The notes: a model not told the origin generated them from the letters alone. Shown: positions 17,198-27,005, counted from the stretch's first letter. The stretch: DNA of 64,000 nucleotides from Pseudomonas putida (GCF_002906855.1 NZ_MINI01000038.1:1426001-1490000); one strand, 5' to 3'. Numbers and translations: made by a program.

Positions 17198-19644
17198 GGC
17201 CGGTTTGCCGCTTTTTCCAGGTCGGCCACCATCCGCGCAATGCGGTCTGCCAACTTTTCCGTGCTCAAGGTCTCGCGCATGCCTTCGACCAGCAGGGCGA
17301 ACGCCAAGGGGCCTGGCCGTTGCAGCGTGCGCAGGTCCAGTTGCAGGCTGTGCATCTTGAGCAACTGGCGGTGCAGGCGCTCGATCTCCAGTTCTTCGCT
17401 CAGGACTTCATCGCGCGCCTGGCCGAGCAGCAAGTTGCCGGCGTCATGTTTGCGGAATACTTCATAGAACAACCCGCTGGAGGCCTGAATCTGCCGCGTG
17501 CTCTTCTGCGCGGCCGGGTAACCGCCGAATACCAGCCCGGCGATCTGGGCGATTTCACGAAACCGTCGCAACGCCATCTCGCCGGCGTTCAGGCTGGCCA
17601 GCACATCCTCCAGCAGGTTGTCGCCAGACAGCGCCTCAGGCAGGCAGCGGGCCCAATCCACGGTACTGGGGCTGAGCAGTTCGAAACCATAGTCGTTCAC
17701 GGCGATGGAGACCGACAGTGGTTGCACCCGGCTCACCCGCCAGGCGATCAAGTTGGCCAGGCCCAGGTTGGCCATGCGCCCGGCAAAGGGGTAGAGGAAC
17801 AGGTGCGAGCCCTGGCGCGATGCCAGCGTTTCGGCCAGCAGCGTGCTGCAGGTGGGCAAGGCCGACCACTGCGCCTGCAAGGCCAGCAACGGCCGTACGG
17901 CCTGCATCTCCGAGCCGTGGTAGCGCCCATGGGCGGCAGCATCGAGTTGCTCGACCAGTGCGTCGGCCAGTTCGTTGGACAGCGGCATGCGCCCGCCATT
18001 CCAACGCGCCACGGCGGCCTTGCGCGCGGTGCTGCGGCGCACGTAGGCGGTCATGCCTTCCACCCGTACCAACTCCAGGACCCGGCCGGCGAACACCAGG
18101 GTGTCGCCAGGGCGCAGGCGGGCAATGAAAGCTTCCTCGACACTGCCAAGGTGCTTGCCACCACCACCCTTGCTCCAATACTTGAGCTGCAGGCTGGCTT
18201 CGCTGACGATGGTGCCGATGCCCATGCGGTGACGCCTCGCCAGGCGCTCGCTGGCCACCCGCCAGACCCCGTCGGGGTGTGCTTCGACACGCCGATAGTC
18301 GGGGTAGGCCGTCAGTGCGTGGCCACCGTGATTGACGAAATCCAGTGCCCATTGCCACTGGCTGTCGCGCAAGTCACGGAAGGCCCAGGTGCTGCGCACC
18401 TCCTCGAGCAGTTCGGCGGGGCGAAAGCCATTGCCCAAGGCCATGCTGACCAGATGCTGAACCAGCACGTCCAGGCACAGCCGCGGCGAACGGCGCGCTT
18501 CGATATGGCCGGAAGCCAGTGCGGCGCGGGCTGCGGCGGCTTCCACCAGCTCCAGGCTATGGGTTGGCACCAGGGTGATGCGCGAGCGGCGCCCTGGCGC
18601 GTGGCCAGAGCGCCCGGCGCGCTGCATGAGGCGAGCAATGCCTTTGGCCGAGCCGATCTGCAACACCCGTTCGACCGGCAAAAAGTCCACCCCAAGGTCC
18701 AGGCTGGAGGTGCAGATCACTGCCTTGAGCGTGCCCTGCTTGAGGCTGAGTTCTACCCAGTCGCGGGTTGCCCGGGCCAGCGAGGCATGGTGCAGGGCGA
18801 TCTGCCCGGCCCAGTCGGGGCGGGCATCCAGCAGGGCCTGGTACCAGAGCTCGGCCTGGGCACGGGTGTTGGTGAACACCAGGCTGCTGGCGCTGGCGTC
18901 GAGTTGCTGGGCAACCTGGTCGAGCATCTTCAGGCCCATGTGCCCGGCCCAGGGGAAGCGCTCGATGGCATCGGGCAGCAAGGTGTCGACCACCAACTGC
19001 TTGTCCTGGCGGCCTTTCACCAGCAGGCCTCCTCCCGGCAACAGCACCTCGAGGGCGTGCGGCAGATTGCCGAGCGTGGCCGATAAGCCCCAGGTCATCA
19101 GGCCCGGGTGCCAGCGACGCAACCGGGCCAAGGCCAGTTGCAGTTGCACGCCGCGCTTGTTGCCAAGCAGTTCGTGCCATTCATCCACCACCACCAGGCG
19201 CAGGCTGGCGAAGTCTTCGGCGGCTTGTGCGCGGGTCAGCAGCAGGGTCAAGCTTTCCGGCGTGGTGATCAGGGTGCTTGGCAGGCGCCGGGCCTGGCGA
19301 GCGCGCTCGGCACTGCCGGTATCGCCGCTGCGCACGCCGACCGTCCAGTTCAGGCCAAGCTCATCCAGCGGCGTTTGGAGGGCGCGGGCAGTATCAGCGG
19401 CCAGTGCGCGCATGGGCGTGATCCACAGCACCTGCAGCGCCGCAGGCTGGCGCCCGGTTGCTGACTTGGCGAAGGCACGCAATGCCGCCAGCCAGACCGC
19501 ATAAGTCTTGCCCGCGCCGGTGCTGGCATGCAGCAGCCCGGAGTCACCACGGCCAACCGCAGCCCATACCTGGCGTTGGAAGGCGAAGGGCTTCCAGCCA
19601 CGGGCAGTGAACCAGGCATTGGCAAGGTCGGACGAGGCGGGCAT
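17194..19644 (-). CDS. Lhr-type DEXH-box helicase (ligase-associated)
   Basis: A 3'-5' DNA-translocating ATPase of the Lhr-Core type. 816 residues from ATG 19644. Q-like motif ...PFAFQRQVW, Walker A STGAGKTYAVWLAAL (about 45), motif Ib TTPESLTLLL, DEWH box VVVDEWHELLG, SATLGN, and motif VI MQRAGRSGHAPGRRS. The C-terminal half is the winged-helix and Lhr-specific region. It overlaps pdeM. An upstream ATG at 19695 is less likely because the conserved start is MPASSDLANAWF. Confidence 0.93.
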   Translation of the reverse strand: MPASSDLANAWFTARGWKPFAFQRQVWAAVGRGDSGLLHASTGAGKTYAVWLAALRAFAKSATGRQPAALQVLWITPMRALAADTARALQTPLDELGLNWTVGVRSGDTGSAERARQARRLPSTLITTPESLTLLLTRAQAAEDFASLRLVVVDEWHELLGNKRGVQLQLALARLRRWHPGLMTWGLSATLGNLPHALEVLLPGGGLLVKGRQDKQLVVDTLLPDAIERFPWAGHMGLKMLDQVAQQLDASASSLVFTNTRAQAELWYQALLDARPDWAGQIALHHASLARATRDWVELSLKQGTLKAVICTSSLDLGVDFLPVERVLQIGSAKGIARLMQRAGRSGHAPGRRSRITLVPTHSLELVEAAAARAALASGHIEARRSPRLCLDVLVQHLVSMALGNGFRPAELLEEVRSTWAFRDLRDSQWQWALDFVNHGGHALTAYPDYRRVEAHPDGVWRVASERLARRHRMGIGTIVSEASLQLKYWSKGGGGKHLGSVEEAFIARLRPGDTLVFAGRVLELVRVEGMTAYVRRSTARKAAVARWNGGRMPLSNELADALVEQLDAAAHGRYHGSEMQAVRPLLALQAQWSALPTCSTLLAETLASRQGSHLFLYPFAGRMANLGLANLIAWRVSRVQPLSVSIAVNDYGFELLSPSTVDWARCLPEALSGDNLLEDVLASLNAGEMALRRFREIAQIAGLVFGGYPAAQKSTRQIQASSGLFYEVFRKHDAGNLLLGQARDEVLSEELEIERLHRQLLKMHSLQLDLRTLQRPGPLAFALLVEGMRETLSTEKLADRIARMVADLEKAANRP

Positions 19645-19712
19645 GCGTGCAAGCAGTCCTGAGAAGGCTGTGCTTCTACAGACCACTCGCCGCATGCATT
19701 GGTTTTACCCGA

Positions 19713-20828
19713 TCAGTTGGCTAGCAGGTAGCCGCTGCGCAACACCTGTTCGCCGGCGACATGGGCGATGACCATGCCGGCCGTGGCCATGCGCCGCACG
19801 CTGCGGGCATAGAGCAGGCCGGGCTGGCTGTTGCGCACGGCAGTCACGCGGTCATTGAGCGGGTCGATGACTTCGGCGATCAATTGCCCGGCCTCCAGGT
19901 GCTCGCCTGGGCGGGCGTGGTACACCAGCAGCCCGCCCAGGGGCGCGGCCACGGGTTCGACGGCGGCCAGTGGCGTGGCCGGGCGTGATAGCTCCGGTAG
20001 TGGTGCGGCAATACCTTCGATGACACTGGCGTAAGTCAGGTAGTCGAGAATCGCCTGGCAGTCCTGGCTGGCCAGGTCATGGCTAACGTCGGCTTGGCCA
20101 CGCAGTTCGACGGTGACCGAAACGCTGCCCAGCGGGATCGGGAAGTGCTTGCCAAAGCGTTGCTGCAGTTGCCACCAGACCAGACTGAAGCATTCGTCGA
20201 ACGACTGCCCGCCGGAATCAGTAGCCAGCAGGCTGGCCTGGGCGCCCAGGTAGCGCGCCAGGGGTTCGACCTGCGGCCAGGCTTCGGGCGTGGTGTAGAG
20301 GTGTTCGACCGCTTCGAAGTCGCAGTGCAGGTCCAGTACCAGATCGGCATCGCAGGCCAGTCGTTGCAGGGTCAGTCGCTGGGACTGCAACGGCGTGCGC
20401 GCTGGGTGGGCGTCCAAGCCACGACGCAGGTATTCGCGGATGAGCGCCAGGTTGTGGGCCGGGTTCTGGGTCAGGTGGCCTTCGATCTGGTCGCCGATGC
20501 TGTCGGACAGGTCGACAAAATTGCGGTTGAAATTCTCGCCGCTCTGCAGCTCGAAACGGCCCAGGGGCGCGTCCAGCATCACCTGCTCCAGGCCGACCGG
20601 GTTGGCCACCGGTACCAGGATGATTTCGCGCAGCAGGCGACCCTGCTGTTCCAGCTCGGCCAGGCGGCGCTTGAGATGCCAGGCCACCAGCATGCCGGGC
20701 AGTTCGTCGGCATGCAGCGAGGCCTGGATATACACCTTGGCGCCACCGCGTGGGCCGAAGTGGAAGCTGTGCAATTGGCGGGTAATGCCCGGTACGGGCG
20801 AAAGCAGGTCGTGGGTCGAATGGTGCAT
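19713..20828 (-). CDS. M14-like succinylglutamate desuccinylase/aspartoacylase family protein
   Basis: A zinc deacylase or carboxypeptidase-like enzyme of unknown substrate. 371 residues from ATG 20828. Zinc motif ASLHADELPG (H-x-x-E), substrate-binding NFNRNF, the second zinc histidine in DLHCD, and a C-terminal biotinyl/lipoyl-like domain (AAPLGGLLVYHARPGEHLEAGQ). It lies between the helicase and ligase genes, in the same direction, an uncommon insert in an otherwise four-gene repair cluster. Confidence 0.88.
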   Translation of the reverse strand: MHHSTHDLLSPVPGITRQLHSFHFGPRGGAKVYIQASLHADELPGMLVAWHLKRRLAELEQQGRLLREIILVPVANPVGLEQVMLDAPLGRFELQSGENFNRNFVDLSDSIGDQIEGHLTQNPAHNLALIREYLRRGLDAHPARTPLQSQRLTLQRLACDADLVLDLHCDFEAVEHLYTTPEAWPQVEPLARYLGAQASLLATDSGGQSFDECFSLVWWQLQQRFGKHFPIPLGSVSVTVELRGQADVSHDLASQDCQAILDYLTYASVIEGIAAPLPELSRPATPLAAVEPVAAPLGGLLVYHARPGEHLEAGQLIAEVIDPLNDRVTAVRNSQPGLLYARSVRRMATAGMVIAHVAGEQVLRSGYLLAN

Positions 20829-20926
20829 GGTGGTCCTGGCTGCGTGGCGAAAACGGTCTGCGACACGGGTCGGCTCAAAGATAGAAGCATAATTTCCGAT
20901 ATCGCGCCTCACCGCGTTGCCTTCTT

Positions 20927-22585
20927 TCAGACCAGCAATGCCTGCAGGCTGGCCAGGTCATCGGCTTCCTCGACCGGCTTGTCCAGGCGCCAGCGCAACA
21001 TCCGCGGAAACCTGACGGCGATGCCGCTCTTGTGACGTTTGGACAGCGCAATGCCCTCGAAGCCCAACTCGAACACCAGCGTCGGGGTGACGCTACGTAC
21101 CGGACCGAAGGTTTCCACCGTGGTCTTGCGAATGATCGCATCCACCTTGCGCATCTCTTCGTCGCTGAGCCCGGAATAAGCCTTGGCGAAGGGCACTAGC
21201 GCGCGGTCGGGCGTGCCGGGTGGCGCGTTCCATACCGCGAAGGTGTAGTCGCTGTAGAGGCTGGCGCGGCGGCCATGCCCGCGCTGGGCATAAATCAGTA
21301 CCGCATCGATGCTGAACGGGTCGATCTTCCACTTCCACCACAGGCCCATGTCCTTTGTCCGGCCCACGCCGTACAGGGCATCACGCTGCTTGAGCATCAA
21401 CCCTTCAACGCCCAGGCTGCGCGACTTTTCACGTTGCCGGGCCAGGTCGCTCCAGTCGGTGCCATCGAGCAGCGGTGAAAGCAGCAGCGGGGCCAACGGG
21501 CACTCTGCCACCAGACGCTGCAACTGCTGGCGCCGTTCATGTTGCGGGCGGCTGCGCCAGTCCTCGCCTTGCCATTCCAGCAAGTCATAGGCTTGCAGTA
21601 CGACCGGGGCGTCAGCCAGCAGCTTTTTGCCCAGGTTCTTGCGGCCAAGGCGCTGCTGCAGCACGGCGAACGGCTGCACCGCTGGTGTATCGGCGCTGAC
21701 GCCCGGCTTCCAGACCAGGATCTCACCGTCGAGCACCGTGCCGTCCGGCAAGCTTTCGGCCAGGCCGTGCAGCTCGGGAAAGCGCTCGGTGACCAGCTCC
21801 TCGCCCCGTGACCAGACCCATAGTTGACCCTCGCGCTTGACGACCTGGGCGCGAATGCCGTCCCACTTCCATTCGATTTGCCACGCAGCTGGCGGACCGA
21901 GCAGGGCCTCGAATTGTTCTGGCGGGGCCTGCAGGGCGTGAGCCAGGAAGAATGGGTACGGTTGGCCACCGCGCTGGCTATGTTCATCAGTGGACTCTTC
22001 GGCGATCAGCTTGAGGTAACTGGCGGCTTTCGGGCGATGGCCGATGTCCGTATAGCCGACCAGTCGCTGGGCCACGCGCTTGGCATCCAGCCCCGCCAGT
22101 TGTGCCAGGGCGCGGGTGACCAGCAGCTTGGATACCCCGACACGAAAGCTGCCGGTGATCAGTTTCAGGCACAACATCAGGCTCGGACGGTCCAGTTGTG
22201 CCCACAAGGGGAGCAGGCGTTGCTGGAGTTCTTCAGCGGGCAGGCCGCGCAAGGGCAGCAGATGGGCTTCGACCCAGTATGCCAGGCCGTCGTCGCTGGC
22301 ATGGGCGGCTTGCGGCAACAGCAGCGAGATGGTTTCGGCCAGGTCGCCCACCGCCTGATAGCTCTCTTCGAACAACCATTCGGGCAACCCCGCCAACGCC
22401 GTGGCCAACTCACGCAGCACGCGGGTCGGCACCAGCTGGCGGGGGCGCCCGCCAGCAAGGAAATAGACAGCCCAGGCGGCATCTGCGGCGGGTGCTGCCG
22501 CAAAGTAGTCACGCAAGGCTTCGAGCTTGGCATTGCTGGAGGTGGTGGCATCCAGGCGCAGGTACAGTTCGGCGAAGGCTTTCAT
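20927..22585 (-). CDS. ATP-dependent DNA ligase (ligase-associated cluster)
   Basis: 552-residue ligase. N-terminal DNA-binding domain to about 200, then nucleotidyltransferase motif I EWKWDGIRAQ with the adenylated lysine, motif III DGEILVW, motif IV EGLMLK, motif V WWKWKIDP, and an OB-fold domain ending RFPRMLRWRLDKP. It is a second ligase beside the NAD-dependent replicative enzyme expected elsewhere. Its start overlaps the exonuclease stop by four bases, tying the two into one operon. Confidence 0.95.
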   Translation of the reverse strand: MKAFAELYLRLDATTSSNAKLEALRDYFAAAPAADAAWAVYFLAGGRPRQLVPTRVLRELATALAGLPEWLFEESYQAVGDLAETISLLLPQAAHASDDGLAYWVEAHLLPLRGLPAEELQQRLLPLWAQLDRPSLMLCLKLITGSFRVGVSKLLVTRALAQLAGLDAKRVAQRLVGYTDIGHRPKAASYLKLIAEESTDEHSQRGGQPYPFFLAHALQAPPEQFEALLGPPAAWQIEWKWDGIRAQVVKREGQLWVWSRGEELVTERFPELHGLAESLPDGTVLDGEILVWKPGVSADTPAVQPFAVLQQRLGRKNLGKKLLADAPVVLQAYDLLEWQGEDWRSRPQHERRQQLQRLVAECPLAPLLLSPLLDGTDWSDLARQREKSRSLGVEGLMLKQRDALYGVGRTKDMGLWWKWKIDPFSIDAVLIYAQRGHGRRASLYSDYTFAVWNAPPGTPDRALVPFAKAYSGLSDEEMRKVDAIIRKTTVETFGPVRSVTPTLVFELGFEGIALSKRHKSGIAVRFPRMLRWRLDKPVEEADDLASLQALLV

Positions 22586-23598
22586 GCCTCTGGCTCCGTG
22601 GCTACGGTGTCATCCTCTTCGCCGTACTCGGTGATGAACGCACGGGCATCCAGCCCTTGTTCGTTGAGGTAGCGCACCAACACGTTTACCGAGCCGTGGG
22701 TAACCATGACCCGTTCGGCTCCGGTCTGGCCGATGGCCCACAGCAGCCCCGGCCAGTCGGCGTGGTCGGACAGCACGAAGCCACGGTCCACCCCACGCCG
22801 TCGTCGGGTACCGCGCAACAGCATCCAGCCGCTGGCAAATGCATCGCTGTAATCGCCGAAACGGCGCATCCAGCTGCTGCCTGCGGCAGAGGGGGGCGCC
22901 AGGATCAATGCCTGGCGCAGCAGTGGGTCGTTGCGCGGAACATCACCGGCATAACGGGTGCTCGGCAGGTGCACACCGGCTTCTCGGTAGACCCGGTTCA
23001 GCGGCTCGACAGCGCCATGCACGAGGATCGGCCCGATCTCCGGGTCCAGGCCGTGGAGTATTCGCTGAGCCTTGCCGAACGCGTAGCAGAACAGCACGCT
23101 GGCCTTGCCTTGCTCACAATTGCTGCGCCACCAGGCGTTGATCCCGGCAAAAATGTGCGCCTGGCTGGGCCAGCGGTAGATGGGCAGGCCGAAAGTGGAC
23201 TCGGTGATGAAGGTATGGCAGCTCAACGGCTCGAAGGCTGCGCAGGTGCCATCCGGCTCGACTTTGTAATCACCCGAAGCAACCCAGACTTCGCCCTGGT
23301 ACTCGAGGCGCACCTGCGCCGAGCCCAGCACATGGCCAGCCGGGTGCAGGCTGAGGGTGACGCCGTGATGCAGGATGCGTTCACCGTACGGCAGGGTCTG
23401 CAGGTCGATGTCCTGGCCCAGTCGGCTGCGCAGGATGCCGGCGCCGGGGGCTGCGGTCAGGTAGTGGCGGTTGCCGGTGCGGGCATGGTCGCCATGACCA
23501 TGGGTGATCACGGCGCGCTCGACCGGGCGCCAGGGGTCTATGTAGAAGTCGCCAGGCGGGCAGTACAGGCCTTCGGGGCGAGCGATGACGAGGTCCAT
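22582..23598 (-). CDS. Ligase-associated DNA exonuclease (MBL fold)
   Basis: A metallo-beta-lactamase-fold nuclease related to SNM1/CPSF73. 338 residues. The metal motif is ITHGHGDHARTG; further ligands are in HPAGHVLGSAQV and ESTFGLP. The C-terminal VLSDHADWPGLL and MVTHGS blocks match the beta-CASP-like family. It is the first gene of the repair operon exonuclease-ligase-M14-helicase-pdeM. Confidence 0.93.
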   Translation of the reverse strand: MDLVIARPEGLYCPPGDFYIDPWRPVERAVITHGHGDHARTGNRHYLTAAPGAGILRSRLGQDIDLQTLPYGERILHHGVTLSLHPAGHVLGSAQVRLEYQGEVWVASGDYKVEPDGTCAAFEPLSCHTFITESTFGLPIYRWPSQAHIFAGINAWWRSNCEQGKASVLFCYAFGKAQRILHGLDPEIGPILVHGAVEPLNRVYREAGVHLPSTRYAGDVPRNDPLLRQALILAPPSAAGSSWMRRFGDYSDAFASGWMLLRGTRRRRGVDRGFVLSDHADWPGLLWAIGQTGAERVMVTHGSVNVLVRYLNEQGLDARAFITEYGEEDDTVATEPEA

Positions 23599-23733
23599 GG
23601 GTTGGGCGCACTGGTTTGGGGTTACCAGTTAGGAGCCGTGGGTCGGTGTGGAAGTTCGGATGGAGTTGGCGCTGAAAATCTTGTGGCGAGCACCTGGTGG
23701 CCCTGACTCGCCCTCCGACCTTTCGCAAAGCCC

Positions 23734-26175
23734 TTACCGCCCTGGCACCAACGTCAACCGCTGGCTGCCATAAGCCCGCCCGAAGTTCTGCGGCTGCAGC
23801 GGCAAGCTCATGAACCGCCCCGTGAACCAGGCGTCCAGCCCGTCGCTGTAGTGCGAGCTGGCCGGGTTGCCCGACTGGCCGTTGCTGGTCAGGACCTGCA
23901 GCGGCTCGGCCTGGCCGAAGTCAACGATCATCCGCGCCGAGGCCGGCAGGCGGGTGTCGAAATTGCTGCCCCAGGCGTAAGGGGTCAGGGCCGGGGTGCT
24001 GAAGTCGCCACCGGCGGCCATTGGCGAGCGGTTCATTGCATCGCCCAGGCCGTGGTAGGCAGGGGCCGGCCAGCGGTACTGGTGCAGCTTGCCCCACTGC
24101 CAGGCACGGCGGTCACTGCCCAGTTGCGCGGTGCCGGCATCCACGGCGGCCGCCAGGCTGCGGGCGAGGATGGTCGGTTTGTCTTCTTTCTGCGGCGTGT
24201 TGCGATCGTCCCAGAACGGGCTGTCATCGCGGCCCAGCAAGTGGTCAGCCTGGGCCGAGTACGACAGGCGGGCGTTGCTGACGAACGCCTGCCAGGCAGG
24301 GCTGGATTCCGGGCCGAGCTCGTCGAGGAAGGTCTGCCGGGTGACTTCCTGGATGAACAGCTCGTACAGCGCTGCATCCGCCGACACCGGGCTCAGACGG
24401 CCATCGAAGGCCTTCAACCGAGCCAAGGCGTTGCGCGCCTTGTCACGCTGGGCCGCAGGCAGGGCGTCGATCGCCTGCTTCAGTTGCTGGGCCATGCCGG
24501 GGGCGTCGAACATCTGCTTGAGCTTGTCGGCCAGCAGCGTTACCTGGTCGTTCTGCAGGGCCATCAGGCTGCGGCTGTCGTGGCGACCGTTGCCGGCCAG
24601 CTGGCCCAGGCGCTCGGCGCGCTCGGGGTAGTACCAGGTACTGGACAGCTGCATGCCATAGCCACGCGGCAGGCTGCGCTGGTTGGCGTGGGCGATCCAG
24701 CCGGCCGGTGGGTCCTGGTCATACGGGTGCAACATGGGGTCGGCATAGCCATCCCAGTCATAGCGGCCGTCCCAGCCAGGCGACGGCAACAGGCCCTGGC
24801 CTTCCCGGCGGTTCGGGTAGCGGCCGCTGACTTGCCAGCCGATGTGTTCGGGCTCGGCGAAGACGAAGTTGAGCGCCGCGGTGGCGACTTCTCGGGTGCT
24901 GTCGAAGGCGCGCTCGATATTCTGAGCGCGGGTCAGGTCGAACAGCGCGTCGAGGCTACGGTCGCCCTTGAGCTGAGGCAGGCTCAGGGCCAGGCCCAGG
25001 CTGGGGTTGCCCGCCTGGGGGAGCAGGGTGCCGTGGCGGGTGTCGTACATTACCTCGCGCTGTGGGCGCTGGCCGCGAACGAAGAAGGTCTCGCTGCGGG
25101 CCCGGGCCGGCAACCACTTGCCGTCGGCCAGGTAGCTCACCTGGCTGCCGGCATGGCGCAGTTGCTCCAGATACAGGTCCTGGTTATCGGCCATCACCGC
25201 GCTGCTGCTCCAGGCCAGCTTGCCATTGTAGCCGGCCAGCACGATGGGCAGACCAGGCAGTGACAGGCCGGCAACCTGGTACTTGCCCGTGTGGATCTGC
25301 ACCGGGCTCAGGGCCCAGGCTGCGCGGCTGTCGCTGGCCAGCAGGCTCTTGCCGCTGCGGCTACGTTGCGGGCCTAGTGCCAGGTTGGCCGAGCCGGGGC
25401 TGCCGAGCAGGTCAAGATCGGCGAGTTTCTGGCTGGCCGCTGCCAGTGCAGGCAGGCCCGGCAGCTGGCTGCCCAGGTTCAGGCCCTTGAGTTTGTCCAC
25501 CTCGGCTGCTGCCAGGGGTTCGTCCGGTGCGCCGGGCAGCAGCCAGGGCAGCTTGTCGTTGCCGACTTTCTGCGCCAGGGTCAGGGCGCTGAGTTCTTCC
25601 TGCAGGTTCACCGACTGGCTGAACGCATACAGACTGAAGATCAGTGCCGAATCTTCAGGCTTCCAATATTCCGGGCGGTAACCACTACTGGCCAGGCTCG
25701 CCGGCAGTTTGTCGCGGTAGCGGAACAGGTAGGCGTTGACGCCGCGGGCATACACCTCGAAGAAGCGCTTCAGGCGTGGCGAGGCGTCTGCGTACTGCTG
25801 GGCGGCGCTCTGCTTGAGGTTGGCGGCCCGCATCAGCCGGTCGATGTCCAGCGCATCGCTGCCGGCCAGCTCCGCCAGGCGGCCCTGGGCGAGCAGGCGC
25901 ATGGCGAGCATCTGCTCGATGCGATCGCCGGCATGCACATAGCCGAGGGTGAACAGCGCGTCATGGAAGCTGCTGCTCTCGATCAGCGGCGCGCCCATGG
26001 CGTTGCGCCGGACCGAAACGTTCTGTGCCAGGCCTTTGAGCGGTTGCACACCGGTGGTCGGTGGCACGCTGTCCTGATAGCCACCCATCTGGCAGCCGGC
26101 GAGCCCGAGCATGCCGAGCAACGTGGCGGCGGCGCTGAACCGCAGGCGGAAGGGAGGAAGGACGGGGGCGGCCAT
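23734..26175 (-). CDS. Penicillin acylase family lipoprotein
   Basis: An N-terminal nucleophile hydrolase that self-cleaves into two chains and hydrolyses amide bonds (possible substrates: beta-lactams or acyl-homoserine lactones). 813 residues from ATG 26175, with GGAG eight bases upstream. A lipobox LGLAGC (about residues 20-25) predicts a lipid anchor, unlike the soluble periplasmic PvdQ. The autocleavage nucleophile is predicted at S262 (SPG|SANLALGPQ), followed by the conserved SGKSLLASD stretch. Confidence 0.88.
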   Translation of the reverse strand: MAAPVLPPFRLRFSAAATLLGMLGLAGCQMGGYQDSVPPTTGVQPLKGLAQNVSVRRNAMGAPLIESSSFHDALFTLGYVHAGDRIEQMLAMRLLAQGRLAELAGSDALDIDRLMRAANLKQSAAQQYADASPRLKRFFEVYARGVNAYLFRYRDKLPASLASSGYRPEYWKPEDSALIFSLYAFSQSVNLQEELSALTLAQKVGNDKLPWLLPGAPDEPLAAAEVDKLKGLNLGSQLPGLPALAAASQKLADLDLLGSPGSANLALGPQRSRSGKSLLASDSRAAWALSPVQIHTGKYQVAGLSLPGLPIVLAGYNGKLAWSSSAVMADNQDLYLEQLRHAGSQVSYLADGKWLPARARSETFFVRGQRPQREVMYDTRHGTLLPQAGNPSLGLALSLPQLKGDRSLDALFDLTRAQNIERAFDSTREVATAALNFVFAEPEHIGWQVSGRYPNRREGQGLLPSPGWDGRYDWDGYADPMLHPYDQDPPAGWIAHANQRSLPRGYGMQLSSTWYYPERAERLGQLAGNGRHDSRSLMALQNDQVTLLADKLKQMFDAPGMAQQLKQAIDALPAAQRDKARNALARLKAFDGRLSPVSADAALYELFIQEVTRQTFLDELGPESSPAWQAFVSNARLSYSAQADHLLGRDDSPFWDDRNTPQKEDKPTILARSLAAAVDAGTAQLGSDRRAWQWGKLHQYRWPAPAYHGLGDAMNRSPMAAGGDFSTPALTPYAWGSNFDTRLPASARMIVDFGQAEPLQVLTSNGQSGNPASSHYSDGLDAWFTGRFMSLPLQPQNFGRAYGSQRLTLVPGR

Positions 26176-26321
26176 GACAAGGGCTCCTGCAAGGCGTGGC
26201 GGGGTTCGAAAGGCGCTAAGGTAGTGAGCGCGCAGGCGCCGTGCAAGGTGCGGTGGAGGTTTATTTACCAGCGGTACCTGCACCGCCGTCATCGCCGCTG
26301 CAGGTACCTGCGTTCAAAGGA

Positions 26322-26522
26322 TCAAGCGCCGTGGCACTTCTTGAACTTTTTCTGGCTGCCGCACGGGCACGGGTCGTTGCGGCCGACGTCCTTCAGGGCG
26401 TTGCGCACCGGCTCCTGATGGCCGTGGTTGCAGTGCGGGCCGTGCACATGGCCGTGGTCGTGATCATGATGATCGTGACCGTGGTTGCAGTCCGGGCCAT
26501 GAACATGGGGTTGCTGGGTCAT
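26322..26522 (-). CDS. His-rich SEC-C motif protein
   Basis: 66 residues. Residues 5-36 hold two HxHGPxCNHGH repeats separated by HDHHDHDHGH, a likely metal (zinc or nickel) reservoir. Residues 46-65 are a SEC-C zinc motif, GRNDPCPCGSQKKFKKCHG, like those on SecA and YchJ. It lies eight bases downstream of the LEA-type lipoprotein gene, last in the operon that ychJ once headed. The role is unknown. Confidence 0.85.
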   Translation of the reverse strand: MTQQPHVHGPDCNHGHDHHDHDHGHVHGPHCNHGHQEPVRNALKDVGRNDPCPCGSQKKFKKCHGA

Positions 26523-26529
26523 TGCAGGG

Positions 26530-27003
26530 TTACTCCGGTATGAGATCGCCGGGGATTATCTCACCACTGCGCGACAAGTGCAGGTCCTGATGGAAGATCA
26601 GCCCGGTCTCCAGCTCGCCTTGCAGGCGGTAGTGCAGCGGCTGCCCACTCTTGAGCAGCTTGGCCAATGGCTTGAGGTGTTGCCAGAGGTTGGTCCGCGC
26701 TGTGATCTTGAAGGTGCGCCGGGCATGCCCGCCGACACTGCGCCAGAGGCTGACGTCATCCTGCGCCAGCAGCAGGTCGTCGAGCCACACCGAATAGCTC
26801 AGGTTGCGAATGAACAGGCGGCTGTCGTTGGGGTTGTCGACGCGCAGGTGCAGGACGAATTCCTGTTGCAGCAGCCGCGCCTTCACCGTTTCCACCTTGT
26901 CCAGGTGCAGCTCCGGCTCGCGAGAGTCGTCGCCCCAGCTCGCACAGCCCGCCAGCAGCGCCAGCAGGGCGCTGAGCAGGAGCAGGCGGGTGGCGGCGAT
27001 CAT
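26530..27003 (-). CDS. LEA type 2 (WHy-domain) lipoprotein
   Basis: 157-residue outer-membrane lipoprotein candidate: signal peptide with lipobox LLAGC (residues 17-21), then a water-stress/hypersensitive-response domain (FVLHLRVDNPNDSRLFIRNLSYSVWLDD). These domains are found in desiccation-related proteins. Its ATG is two bases from the TGA of the displaced ychJ tail, showing that ychJ and this gene were contiguous before the island entered. Confidence 0.88.
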   Translation of the reverse strand: MIAATRLLLLSALLALLAGCASWGDDSREPELHLDKVETVKARLLQQEFVLHLRVDNPNDSRLFIRNLSYSVWLDDLLLAQDDVSLWRSVGGHARRTFKITARTNLWQHLKPLAKLLKSGQPLHYRLQGELETGLIFHQDLHLSRSGEIIPGDLIPE

Positions 27004-27005
27004 GC

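Noticed and set aside
26326..26360. The SEC-C gene sequence near its end resembles the ychJ end, so the 14-bp repeat might be only SEC-C homology.
   Set aside because: The left 14-bp copy is at 27027-27040, outside that gene, is identical to the ychJ copy, and is followed by a SEC-C-like tail and stop with no gene of its own.
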